A DNA stretch of 64,000 bases from Eretmocerus hayati. Its lineage: Eukaryota; Arthropoda; Insecta; Hymenoptera; Aphelinidae. Shown one piece after another: positions 1 through 10,574 of the stretch; position 1 is the stretch's first letter; each line of letters starts with the position of its first letter. The position numbers were made by a program, and so were the translations under genes. The notes beneath the pieces were generated by a model that saw nothing but the letters and a program-made list of their open reading frames with translations, ran no database searches and was not told the origin of the DNA. The stretch spans positions 16,561,268-16,625,267 of the forward strand of contig CM056744.1 of the NCBI GenBank assembly GCA_029851415.1, given 5' to 3'.

Positions 1-510
1 ACCGTACAGCATGATGGAGGTGGTGACGGTGTTGAGAAGTGCGCGCCTCTTTTCCTTGGGTCCTCCGATATTCGGCATGAGCCGCTGAAGCGCCGCACCA
101 ACCCTGCTCGCCTTCTGGGCGGCTTCCTGGATGTGTTTCCTGAACGACCATTTGTCGTCGAGCCATACACCCAGATATTTCAGCTCTGTCTTGCGTGGTA
201 TCTCTTGCCCGTTGATGTAAAAATGGGGCAAGTCGAACTTCCTGCGCCTCGTGACCACTATGGCTTCGCACTTTGGAACAGCCAGCTCTAGGAGCCTGCT
301 GATCATCCATTCGTAGACTCGGGCCAGCGCCTCGTTCGCGCGTCTACCCAAGAGCTCTTCGTTGTCGGCCCAAACTATGAGTCCCGCGTCGTCCGCAAAA
401 GCCACTATTATTACTCCTTCTGGCAGTTCGATAGACAGTAAGCTGTCGTACTGGGTATTCCAGTTGAACGGCCCGGAAACCGATCCCTGCCCGATTCCGG
501 CGGACAGCTC
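1..510 (-). pseudogene. R1-type non-LTR retrotransposon RT fragment, inverted copy
   Basis: Read on the minus strand this is the catalytic part of an R1-clade reverse transcriptase. A GxxQGSVSGP motif (about 490-460) is followed by a stretch ending in the catalytic FADD box (about 403-388) and then the thumb region down to position 1, where the window cuts it. The same protein sequence from just after FADD onward recurs on the plus strand from about 570, so the two copies face each other around a (TC)n tract. R1-type elements reverse-transcribe their RNA at a nicked target. This copy has no endonuclease in view and is a broken remnant. Identification rests on the RT motifs and is firm; the exact family is inferred. 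Confidence 0.8.
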
Positions 511-524
511 TCGAACCTCTTGTC

Positions 525-525
525 C

Positions 526-553
<28 letters not shown>
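525..553. repeat. (TC)n microsatellite at R1 inverted junction
   Basis: A pure TC dinucleotide run sits at the centre of the inverted R1 fragments. Immediately after it a 20-odd-base segment of the RT (coding LIVWAD) occurs twice in a row, a sign of a rearrangement breakpoint. Confidence 0.9.
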
Positions 554-556
<3 letters not shown>

Positions 557-1449
557 TTTGGGCCGACGCGGGACTCATAGTTTGGGCCGACAACGAAGAG
601 CTCTTGGGTAGACGCGCGAACGAGGCGCTGGCCCGAGTCTACGAATGGATGATCAGCAGGCTCCTAGAGCTGGCTGTTCCAAAGTGCGAAGCCATAGTGG
701 TCACGAGGCGCAGGAAGTTCGACTTGCCCCATTTTTACATCAACGGGCAAGAGATACCACGCAAGACAGAGCTGAAATATCTGGGTGTATGGCTCGACGA
801 CAAATGGTCGTTCAGGAAACACATCCAGGAAGCCGCCCAGAAGGCGAGCAGGGTTGGTGCGGCGCTTCAGCGGCTCATGCCGAATATCGGAGGACCCAAG
901 GAAAAGAGGCGCGCACTTCTCAACACCGTCACCACCTCCATCATGCTGTACGGTGCACCCGTGTGGGGAAAGAGAGTAGAGAAGTCCATCATCGAGAAGA
1001 GAATGGGCCCTGTTCACCGGAGAGCGGCCCTGAGAAGTATCCGTGCCTACCGCACCGTGTCAGGAGATGCGGCTTACGTATTGGCGAGTACACCGCCCAT
1101 TCACTTGCTCGTCGCGGAGCGAGTGAGGATCTGGGACCGCCAGAAAGTGATCGGAGCCGAACGAGTACTCACTCCGACGATGAAGGAGATCATCCGCGAC
1201 AACGAGAAGGAGACCACCCTCGAACAGTGGCAAACTGAGTGGGATTCGCCATTTGCGAATGGCAGATGGACGCACCGGCTGATACGTGACGTAGCCAAAT
1301 GGACGGAACGCACCCACGGAGAGATAGATTACTGGACGACGCAAGCACTGAGTGACCACGGTTGCTTCGGTGCCTATCTGACGCTCAACATCCATCAGCT
1401 CAAACGCACCCTGAGGGGCACGCGTGATGTTCAGCTGCTCAGGCACTAA
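554..1449 (+). pseudogene. R1-type reverse transcriptase C-terminal fragment
   Basis: A continuous frame of about 300 codons encodes the thumb and C-terminal part of an R1-clade reverse transcriptase, recognisable by the ELKYLGVWLD motif and the later LYGAPVW segment, both standard landmarks just downstream of the RT palm in R1/Jockey-type ORF2. The catalytic FADD box is absent: the copy begins directly after it, next to the TC run. Positions 554-957 are the inverted counterpart of 1-about 405. It ends in a TAA at 1447-1449 and is followed without a gap by the start of a different retrotransposon, so it is a 5'-truncated and rearranged fragment rather than a gene. Confidence 0.8.
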
Positions 1450-4400
1450 ATCTCAAATCTAAACGTCACTTTTCAGTATGTCACAGCAACATCAATCGCT
1501 TGCCAACTCATTTTAATGAACTTGAATTTTACCTGGCTACTCATGAAAAATACGATGTTGTTGCACTTACAGAAACCTTTCTTAAGCCTGATAAATCAAA
1601 CTCAAATTTTTCACTTGATGGTTACAGTTTTTTCCGCAACGACAGGATTGGAAAAGATGGCGGTGGTGTTGCACTTTACATTCGCGACTGCTACCGATCC
1701 AAAATCATTGCTCGCTCCGAGTCTCAGTTTGATAACACCCCTGAGTATTTGATGGTTGAGATTAGGGTAGATCTAATAAAAGTCCTCGTTGTAGTGGTCT
1801 ATCGTCGCCCTTCGGCAGCTTATCCTAGTGCTCTCTTCGATGAGCTGAGCAGATTGTTACCCAACTACAAAGACTTCATAATCACTGGCGACTTCAACTT
1901 CCCCATGCATAGAGAACATCCGGACTCAGATTACTTCCGTGAACTTCTGCGCGCTCACTCACTTGAACTCGTGCCATCTGACCCAACTCACCACTGTCTT
2001 GCACCTGACGGCTCGCAGAGTAATACGTGGCTCGATCTATTCATCGTTCCTTCACTTAAATATGTCAAATCTTATCGAAAAACAGATGCACCCTTTGCCG
2101 CTGGTCATGATCTTATCTCACTTGATATTTATTTGCCATCTCAAAATGTTGAACCTAAGATCATTTCTACAAGAAATCTGAAGAACATCAATACTGAAAA
2201 TCTGCATAATGATCTAGCCTCTGTGCTCTCAAACCCTACAATGTGCAGTAGCAATGACGTATCTCATATGGCTCAATTTCTGTCGTCCACAGTACTAGGG
2301 AATTTCGACATCCATGCACCATGTAAAAATATCACAATTAAAGCGAACCAAAAACCTTGGGTCACGAGTGATATTAGAGCAATGATGAGAAATAGAGATG
2401 CAGCTTTCAGGCGTGCGAAGAAAACCAACCGGTGCGCTGATGTTCTGCACTGGAAGCAACTTCGCTCCAATGTAAGCAATAAGATTGACACTTCCAAGAA
2501 CGAATACTTATCCTCCCTACTTGATTCCACACCAGACCCTAAAAGTCTCTGGAAACATCTCGAATCTATGGGCATCAGAGCACCCAAGTCTCCCTCTCCT
2601 CTGAAGTACTTTTCATCTCATGACCTCAATGTTCATTACGCTGCGATTTCCCGTGCCTCTCCGCCTTTTCTGTCGACTGACCTGGCTCAAATAATATATA
2701 AGCCTTTATCAGACGGAGCTCAGCAGCCATTTGAATTCTCAACTATTACAGGTGAGGACGTGGATGAAGCCCTCCAGAAAGCCACAAAAAATTGCACCGG
2801 TCCCGACTCAATCTCCACCAACATGCTTAAAGCAGTCTACCCGGTAATTCGTCCCCACCTCGTTGAGTTGTTTAATTCCTCGATAGAGACTGGGGTTTTT
2901 CCAGATTGCTGGAAAATCGCAACCATCATACCCCTGGCCAAGTGCAATCCACCGTCGTCTTTATCTGATACCCGACCGATCGCTCTCTTGCCAGAGATTT
3001 CGAAACTGCTTGAAAGGATCATACACAAACAGCTATCGACTTTCCTCATTACTTATAGACTTCTAGATGAACGCCAATCAGGGTTTAGATCACGCCACTC
3101 AACACAAACTGCTCTGCTTGGCTTTACTGAAGACGTGCGTTTGGCTACAGATCGGTACATGGTGACTCCACTCATTCTCTTCGACTTCTCGAAGGCCTTC
3201 GATACTGTTTCTCACAAACTACTTCTAAAAAAACTCAGACACCTCCACTGTTCAGACAACGCTGTGAAGTGGTTTGCGAGTTACTTATCTGGAAGGCGCC
3301 AAGCAGTTCGTGATGAAAGTGGAGCCCTCTCTGAGCCGGTTGAAATTTTCACCGGCGTTCCTCAGGGGAGCGTACTAGGCCCTCTGCTTTTCTCAGTCTT
3401 CATAAATGACTTACCGCGCGTCCTTCAGTATTCCAAGCATGGCATTTATGCAGATGACACACGGATCTACGTGCACTGCAGAGTAGATGATCTACACGAG
3501 TATATTGATAAAATCAATGAAGATGCGATGAGAGTGTATAATTGGGCGAAAACCAACCAAATTAAATTGAATCCAGATAAAACAAAATTCATAATTCTTG
3601 GAAGCTCCACCTACATACGTGCAATTAACCTCAACCCGCTGCCGCCACTCACTATAAATGGCACAATCATTCCTCGATCCGATCGCGTAACAGATCTTGG
3701 CGTAGAGCTCGAATCTACTCTCAACTGGTGTAAGCATGTAAACTCCATCTCAAGCCGTGTTCATGGGGCCTTGTACACGCTTCGTTTTCACAAGCGCGCA
3801 CTCTCTCGGCATCTCAAACAACGATTAGTCGAAACTCTAATACTCCCGTATTTCGACTATGCGTGTGCTGTTTATAACGACGTCAGTGAAGGTCAGAACC
3901 TCAAACTCCACCGACTCTTAAATGCTTGCGTCCGTTTCGTGTATGGCGACATACCCTGGGCATCCCCAGTGACGCCTTACCGCCTTGCCCTGGGCTGGCT
4001 TACTGTAGAAGATAGGCGAGAATTATTCATAGCATCCCTTGCTTTCAACATCATCTCAACCAAAGAGCCGTCATACCTCGCCAACTTTTTTCGCCGCAGA
4101 ATTGATGTCCCTTCCCTTCGAATATCTACTCGTCATACACCCCCACCACTCTTGTATGCCACACCACGGACTGACACCTTAGCTAACTCCTTCCATATCA
4201 CCGCATCTAAATGTATCAACTCTCGAGCACCGGACACGGTGTTCGATGTCAAACTCGCGGATAGTTTCAAACGAAGGATGCGAGACGAACTGCTCCTTAA
4301 GGAAGCAAAGAATTGGTGTACTAGAGCGGGTCGAGACCATTTTATCTTAAATCCTCTGCCAAATGATGACGCATTTATACACCTACTTAAACGGGCTGTT

Positions 4401-4750
4401 GCTTGAATTGTGATAATTGTGAACTAATTAATTTTTGCCTGAGCAGTAAATAAGTTCTATTAATCATAAAAATGTTTTTCTTTTTCGTTTCTCTCACGTC
4501 AACTTAATATTGTTATTATTACAGTAACCAAAACTTACTCTGATGATGCTCGCTAAAATAATATGATCAGTAAGAAAATCTTGAAGAAGTTGTCACATGT
4601 AATTAACCTCCTGCATATTGAATTATCTCTGTACGATTTGAACTTATTCCTCAAAATTATTTATTTGATCATGCTGTAATCTATATCTGTGTGTATCGTT
4701 TCAGGGCTATATAGGGTTTTACCCCATAGCCCCAATAAAGTCTTCAATGA
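1450..4750 (+). mobile_element. CR1/Jockey-group non-LTR retrotransposon, nearly full ORF2 to 3' end
   Basis: The unit contains an apurinic endonuclease plus reverse transcriptase frame (1500-4406), a roughly 350-bp 3' UTR with AATAAA at about 4734, and a tail of short TCAATGAA-like repeats running into a long (TC)n tract. The 5' side joins directly to the R1 fragment, so the start of the element is missing. Assignment to the CR1/Jockey group is from domain order and RT motifs; a phylogeny would be needed for the exact clade. Confidence 0.8.
1500..4406 (+). CDS. Non-LTR retrotransposon ORF2: endonuclease and reverse transcriptase
   Basis: An open frame of 968 codons without a stop. The N-terminal 230 residues are an APE-type endonuclease: VVALTETFL near residue 20, GDFNFP near 135 and the GHDLIS box near 200 correspond to the conserved catalytic strands. 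The reverse transcriptase spans roughly residues 430-720 with DFSKAFDTV, GVPQGSVLGP and the catalytic YADD box (about 3448). A thumb/C-terminal region with LGVELESTLNW follows. It would nick target DNA and copy its own RNA. The frame has no ATG at its N-terminus: it opens upstream to the junction with the R1 fragment and the first residues of the endonuclease are missing, so this copy is probably 5'-truncated although its coding body looks undamaged. The open frame suggests fairly recent activity of the family. Confidence 0.85.
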   Translation: MPTHFNELEFYLATHEKYDVVALTETFLKPDKSNSNFSLDGYSFFRNDRIGKDGGGVALYIRDCYRSKIIARSESQFDNTPEYLMVEIRVDLIKVLVVVVYRRPSAAYPSALFDELSRLLPNYKDFIITGDFNFPMHREHPDSDYFRELLRAHSLELVPSDPTHHCLAPDGSQSNTWLDLFIVPSLKYVKSYRKTDAPFAAGHDLISLDIYLPSQNVEPKIISTRNLKNINTENLHNDLASVLSNPTMCSSNDVSHMAQFLSSTVLGNFDIHAPCKNITIKANQKPWVTSDIRAMMRNRDAAFRRAKKTNRCADVLHWKQLRSNVSNKIDTSKNEYLSSLLDSTPDPKSLWKHLESMGIRAPKSPSPLKYFSSHDLNVHYAAISRASPPFLSTDLAQIIYKPLSDGAQQPFEFSTITGEDVDEALQKATKNCTGPDSISTNMLKAVYPVIRPHLVELFNSSIETGVFPDCWKIATIIPLAKCNPPSSLSDTRPIALLPEISKLLERIIHKQLSTFLITYRLLDERQSGFRSRHSTQTALLGFTEDVRLATDRYMVTPLILFDFSKAFDTVSHKLLLKKLRHLHCSDNAVKWFASYLSGRRQAVRDESGALSEPVEIFTGVPQGSVLGPLLFSVFINDLPRVLQYSKHGIYADDTRIYVHCRVDDLHEYIDKINEDAMRVYNWAKTNQIKLNPDKTKFIILGSSTYIRAINLNPLPPLTINGTIIPRSDRVTDLGVELESTLNWCKHVNSISSRVHGALYTLRFHKRALSRHLKQRLVETLILPYFDYACAVYNDVSEGQNLKLHRLLNACVRFVYGDIPWASPVTPYRLALGWLTVEDRRELFIASLAFNIISTKEPSYLANFFRRRIDVPSLRISTRHTPPPLLYATPRTDTLANSFHITASKCINSRAPDTVFDVKLADSFKRRMRDELLLKEAKNWCTRAGRDHFILNPLPNDDAFIHLLKRAVA

Positions 4751-4761
4751 ATCAATCAATG

Positions 4762-4763
<2 letters not shown>

Positions 4764-4834
<71 letters not shown>
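4764..4834. repeat. (TC)n microsatellite
   Basis: About 70 bp of perfect TC repeat immediately downstream of the retrotransposon 3' tail; it may be an extension of the element's simple-sequence tail. Confidence 0.95.
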
Positions 4835-4836
<2 letters not shown>

Positions 4837-5460
4837 ACTCTGAGACTCACTGCTTACAACAGTAAGAACCTCGAAACCACCTCCATCATTTGAATAACCT
4901 CAGCTGAATGCATAGCATTTTTGCGTGTGAATATTTTTCAAGTTCGCCGATTACAGATAGCGAGTGAAATCTCTCATTCTTCCAGTAGCTCACTCCTAAA
5001 TCAATGAACATGCTGTTCCCATAATAGTCTATTTTTACGCAATATTATCCTTAGTATATGAACTCGAGTACACTCTTACGATCATTCACCGATCAGTGCT
5101 TGCACGAAATATTCTGAGCCAGTCACCCGGTAGGTTGAATCCGATTCCTGAAATACACTGCGTCTAACAGTGAACTATTTATTTCTCCTGTGTCTAAATT
5201 GAGTTTTCGAATCTCATCCTGTCTACCTTCTTCTTCATTACTATTTGAATATTTCATAACGAGACTTCTGCCACATCTCGAATTATCCATCTAGTGATTA
5301 CCGTTTGTAGCGGTGAATCGATTGTTTTGTCACCTTACCTCACTTTTGTAGTCAGACTGACAATTCTGATCTCTGATGCAAAGTCTACGATGGATTAAAA
5401 TTGTAGACGATTACCATCATCCGGTCAGAAAACTAACTTCCTGTCACGTTAAATTTCATC
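4835..5460. other. AT-rich stretch without recognised features
   Basis: No long open frame, repeat or motif recognised on either strand. Confidence 0.5.
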
Positions 5461-5481
5461 GAAGTCAGAAAGAAGCGAACG

Positions 5482-5958
5482 ATGGGAGCCGCACTTGTTC
5501 GGTTGTACAGAATCGAAAATGAGCTTTGGATTAAAATCTTGAATAATCATGGAAATATCCTTGATTACTCTAATCTTGACGTGGAGACTCAATACTTCAG
5601 TGAAAATCCCTTCAAGAAAGACTCTGAAACGTACCACTAATCATCAAGATACCTCGATGAATTTTTGATTAAACCTCATGTTTCTTTTACAGAAGAATTC
5701 CCAAATAACGAATCTACTGTCACTCATGTGAGAGAGAGCCTTTTTGTTGATCCTAATGGATTTTCCTCCATGAAATCTCTCACGCCTGATTATTCTGAGG
5801 AGCTTTGCGAGCGAATTGTAAGAACACTTATGTTGCTCGAACTCAGACGAAGTCTCAAAACCAGATTCTCCCTAGAAACGAGAATCGGAACCCAACACCC
5901 TCAATTCCTCTGCATCTTGATCCCTGGGCAAATCAATCAGCTAGTGACGCATGTTTGA
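5482..5958 (+). other. Unassigned plus-strand reading frame with one internal stop
   Basis: From the ATG at 5482 a single frame runs for 158 codons to a TGA at 5956-5958, broken by one TAA at 5638-5640. Codon choice and amino-acid mix look protein-like, for example a charged segment with ENELWIKILNNHGN near the start. I do not recognise the family. It sits downstream of the 3'-less receptor remnant at 6.1-7.6 kb and runs toward it on the opposite strand. It could be a decayed gene, part of an unrecognised mobile element, or chance. Confidence 0.25.
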
Positions 5959-6119
5959 TCACCCTCGATTTGACTCGAACATTTGAATCTAGATTGATCT
6001 CGACAGAGATAGTCCAGGTTATAATGACTGAATTGTAATACCCATCGAATACCTCCTCAGAAAGAAAACACATACTCATGCTACATCTCTCTCAACTAAG
6101 GAGGTCATCGACACTCTAT

Positions 6120-7608
6120 CTAGTGAGTTATTAGCATCACAAGAACCCTACACAAAATCACTATGAACTGGCTTGAGCTGGAATTCATGGGATTTTTTCG
6201 GCTGATAGATTTCGAAACATTAGCGCTCATACATAGTTTGAGCATTAAAAATGGTCTCATGCAAGAAACACATCCTTCAATGTCCAGGGTTTTCAAAATA
6301 CACATGGGTTGAACAACGATACTCCCATTCAAACGTGAAAAATATGAGATATCTATAAGGCTCTTGGCAATGACGCTTACCAGAGTGTTTGGTGATGTAG
6401 TAGCAATCACAAAATCTGTCGATAAACCAAATGTTCGATCATCTATGATTTCTCTCACTTCGTCAACGCTGGTACTCAGAACTAGCCATGAATGTAATTC
6501 GTCATACATTTTGTAATTTGACGCCTAGAAGAATGATGGTCCAAGGAAGTGAAAAAAAATCCACAATCATTTATCCAAACGTTATAATTCACCAGCGCAA
6601 TTGCTGTGGATAACACTTTCAGCAGACATAATTTGGTGCACCACCATGCAACGTATGATTGAGTTGAATTTTTCTAGTGGATAAGTAAATTACTCATAAA
6701 GTGATGGAAACCAAATCGATCCTCGGAAAACTATTGTAGAACTTTTTAATCTATTCAGCTTTATCAATAAAGAGTGTCTCACTTGGTTATCACCTTGATC
6801 AATAGCTGGGAGGAATTTTGAAGATTGAAGCATTCCATATCAAAAAAGATTCCTAATTTTGAGTATTCAGTGTGAGCAATTCTTTGAAGTACCTCAGCAT
6901 CAGCTATTCTACTCAATGCAGATCTGATTCCAGCCTCCATGAGATATCGCATGAGAACCAATTTGTCTGTAAGATTGAATTTGATAAGATTGCTTGTACT
7001 ATTTGACAAAAAACATGCCACTTTAAGCCGTCACGATCTCTCAAGAATGACAATTGTTACTTCTGAAATTTCGTCTCCTACTAGATAATGTTCAATGTAA
7101 AATTGCAATTGTTTCCAAGAAAATATCCATTCTAATCCACATTTTCATTTGATCTCGATACAATTGCAGTGCTATGATATATTTTTCATTTGAACTAGAT
7201 TCTCTTGAGTGGTGTAAATAATTCAGATAGTCTGATCAAGAAAATGATCCTTCTATGAAAAGATCAAGTACTACGGTATTCTTCAAAACAAAAAGTATAT
7301 CCCTACTATTCCAAGGAAGATATGAAATTAGAATTTTTCATTTTTCTAATCAGTTGTATGACAAATTTTCTGTGGGGAGGGGGGGGGGCAGGTTGTTAAG
7401 GGAAGCTTGAAATACTCTGAGGTACGAAATTGAATCGAATATTTTCAACCATCGATTCCACGTAGGGTTACGTACCTGTTGGATTACAAACGAAACCAAC
7501 AACGCTAGATACATTTTTGTAGATGAAATACTCGAGGATAAAGTCATCTTGAGTGCGAACAGATACAACCGTAGAGTAAAATAAGATGAGAGTCGATCGA
7601 AAATCCAT
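6120..7608 (-). pseudogene. IR75-like ionotropic receptor, 5' part only (exons 1-3)
   Basis: Three exons of a divergent ionotropic receptor are visible. Exon 1 (7608-7476) has an ATG, a hydrophobic signal peptide and the family stretch DDFILEYFIYKN, ending in a phase-1 GTACGT donor. Exon 2 (6966-6794, 173 bp, the same length as in the 20-26 kb gene) contains LGIFFDMECF. Exon 3 starts at 6524 with ASNYKMYDELHSWLVLS; a GTAAGC donor follows after exactly 48 codons (6381), but the frame also stays open to 6120 with weak similarity to the longer exon 3 of the 35-44 kb gene. These exons form the amino-terminal extracellular domain. No ligand-binding or channel exons occur to the left, where the retrotransposon lies, so the locus is truncated and should not make a channel. 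Confidence 0.75.
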
Positions 7609-9645
7609 TATTGTTTTCTACAGCTGTTAGTATACCATTTTCTAAAGTTTGACATTTTCGAACTATTTCTACCCTAAAGACCTAGTGTACTCGCGGGATT
7701 TTTCGAAGTTCGTAACCTCGACGTGTGGTAATTTATGCAAATGTTGCATGTTTCAACTTGAAGCTAATCGATATATCCAAACGCAATCCATTCTCTCTGT
7801 TAAAAAATAATCCAATTTATGAATCAATCGAAGCTTGGAGGCTTACTTTCAAGTATTTGAGACGGAAATCTACTATGGTTATAGAATCTTCAAGTATGCA
7901 AAGTGCATATTGAGAATTGATGTTCAGTCATGTACACGGTTGAGTTGGTTAGTCCAGATCAAGTTTTATATCCAAGTACCGTACAAGACTTTTGATTTGG
8001 TGACCTCTGCTCTGTGCGTGGTATTGCTATGATCATGCTTCGCCCACCATCTCATCTGACCAATCAAGTTTAATCGTCTTTTATTACTTGCATCCATCAA
8101 TGATATCCAAATATCGACTCTTTAACTAGAACAGCAGTCTTATTCAATGTCCCAAATTCAGTTGTGTGGAGGCCGCGGGTCAACGATCATCGCCAGTATC
8201 TATAAAAATCTGATCTCGAGGCGGCCCCGGCCCGCCCGAGACCGCGGCCCACCGGGAAAGCTCACGAATTCCCACATGGCCCATCCGCCCCTGTGGTCCT
8301 TGCTTGTACAATGAATCAAAATCCACATGGAGCATATGGGCGTTCACTAGAACTTCTACAATCTCACTCCATAAGTGTCAAAATTCTTGCCACATCACAG
8401 AAAGCAGAAAGCCATAATTACAGGCCGGACTTTCGTGCAGATCTAAGAAACAATGTCATACAATGACAATCTGTAATTGCTTTTTACGAATCAAGAAGTC
8501 GATCGGACTCGATAACGAATATATGATTGCAGATCTTTTGTTTAGCTCATTTTCTGGTGATACCATTCTCTATACTACTAAGAAGAAAAACATCGAATTC
8601 TTTTTTGAGCCTTTCAAACCAATCTTGAAGCAGAGGTCATTTTGTCCGTGACCTTCACATCTCGGAATCTTTCACATGCTCATACATCGGAAAAGTTTTG
8701 CGGGACCCTTCTTACTGGCTGCATATGGCAGATGAACTGAAACTTCACCTTCGAAACGATTATTACCTTAGATCGCAGTGCATGAATGTAATATCAGCAA
8801 ATATTCTTTCTGAACACCTTGACTTCTCAACGGAACTGTTTATAGAAGTCCAAATACCTGTAGGCGCAGACTTGATAAATACTTGATATTCGGTAGTTAC
8901 AATGAATCTGCGAAAAATGAACAAAGCAAAACTTTGAAGGTAAGAAAACGATGACAATTGAAGTTTTCTCCCGCGAACATAATATGTTACATTAAAACAT
9001 AATTTCGAGGAAAATGTTGAGAATAGGATTCCTAGAAAATCAGTTCTTCATGTATTCGACATTTCCCTCCATAGAAAGCATACATAAATTGAAAACTTTA
9101 TTCAAAAGCAATATCGCCATAGACATTTTAAATCACGCAATGATCCTGTCAGTACTTGTAACTAAGATCGAAGCATACGCACCGTACCGAGAAACCCCTT
9201 TCCTTGTTAGAAATACTTATTGTAAGTCCAAAACGATACACGATTGCACGTTTGCAGGGAATCATAGAATCTTACAGGTAAGAAAAGCCATCTTATTGTC
9301 TACCTTTGAACTGATTTGAAACCAAGAGAAGAATCTGAGATATGATTTTGTGTGAGCGACACGTGAAGCTCTGTCATATACAGACTAGACCGTGACACGG
9401 CCTTTTCTAAGATTAATAATTTTGGAGTGTAATAGCAAATCTAGACAAGAACGAACCAAATAACTTCTGAGACCTCCTAAATTTGATCTCGAGTTCAGGA
9501 ATTTGATTGACAAAGTATACCGTGAACTGAACGTCCTTCGATAGGAAAAAATTGAGAAGAGGAAATGAAGAAGAAAATACAGCTCCCTCACACCATGCAA
9601 TAATTGCGGGGGCATCTCTAGTCAAAAAAATGATAATGGACTAGA
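7609..9645. other. Intergenic stretch with short plus-strand frames and a GC-rich block
   Basis: Short plus-strand open frames (8463-8651, 8698-8886, 9014-9319) have no recognised relatives; the last ends close to a CAG|GTAAGA donor-like site at about 9279, so a diverged spliced gene is possible. Segments near 7940-8040 and 8350-8460 resemble segments near 14,835-14,940 and 14,990-15,100, implying an old duplication. An isolated GC-rich block (about 8168-8290) with inverted GGCCGCGG motifs stands out from the AT-rich surroundings. A G-run lies at 7376-7388. Confidence 0.4.
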
Positions 9646-9654
9646 ATTATCGTG

Positions 9655-10075
9655 TAGATTTCGGGGCATACAGCAGGTGTTTTTCTTCGTCGGGGCATAC
9701 CGCAGGTGTTTTTCTTCGTCGGGGCATACGGCAGGTGTTTTTTTTCGTCCGGGCATACGGTAGGTGTTTTTTTTCGTCGGGGCATACAGCAGGTGTTTTT
9801 TTTCGTCGGGGCATACAGCAGGTGTTTTTTTTTCGTCCGGGCATACGGCAGGTGTTCTTCTTCGTCCGGGCTTACGAGAGGTGTTTTTCTTCGTCGGGGC
9901 ATCCGTCAAACGTTACTTTTCGGCGGTGATCACGACCAAGTGTTACTTTTCGAGGCGGGTACGGGAGAAGTGCTACTCTTCGACGCTTGATACATATCGT
10001 GTTACTTTTCGTCGGTGACTAACACGCAAGTGTTAGTCTTCGTCGCGTGATAGTATGCAAGTGTTTTTCTTCTTC
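9655..10075. repeat. Minisatellite, about 29-bp unit, first block
   Basis: At least eight head-to-tail copies of a unit of about 29 bp, core TTCTTCGTCGGGGCATAC, run from 9655 to 9905 and then grade into more diverged versions up to about 10,075. Because the unit is not a multiple of three, overlapping open frames appear in several phases; I regard these as artefacts rather than genes. Confidence 0.9.
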
Positions 10076-10271
10076 GGGGGTGACGATATGATCATAGGGT
10101 TCCCGTTTTTACATGGGAATAGGTGATATTCACGAGACGTTCTTGGCTTGAGGCAGAGGTTATGATGCTCTCTGCTGCTACAACGCCCAGACATAATTCT
10201 TCCTTCAAATATGAGTGGAGCGCCTCCTAACAGTATAAAGAACCCCCAGATGTTCTCTTTGCTGAACGATG

Positions 10272-10571
10272 AAGAGAGGTGTTTTTTTTTCGTCGGGGCT
10301 TACGGTAGGTGTTTTTCTTCGTCCGGGCATACGGCAGGTTTTTTTATTTTCGTCCGGGCTTACGGGAGTCGTTTTTCTTCGTCCGGGCATCCGGCAAACG
10401 TTACTTTTCGTCGGTGATCACGACCAAGTGTTATTTTTCGAGGCGGGTACGGGAGAAGTGCTACTCTTCGACGCTTGATACATATCGTGTTACTTTTCGT
10501 CGGTGACTAAGACGCAAGTGTTAGTCTTCGTCGCTTGATAGTATGCAAGTGTTTTCCTTCTTCGGGGGCGA
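10272..10571. repeat. Minisatellite, second block duplicating the end of the first
   Basis: Four recognisable 29-bp units are followed by a stretch (about 10,390-10,571) that repeats 9905-10,085 nearly base for base, including all the diverged units in the same order. A block duplication of about 480-bp offset is therefore visible on top of the tandem array. Confidence 0.9.
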
Positions 10572-10574
10572 CGA

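Noticed and set aside
8168..8290. Possible rDNA fragment because of high GC and R1 presence in the window
   Set aside because: I could not match it to any conserved rRNA segment.
9622..10018. Several overlapping 60-95-codon frames on both strands
   Set aside because: They arise from a 29-bp tandem repeat read in rotating phases; no independent coding signal.
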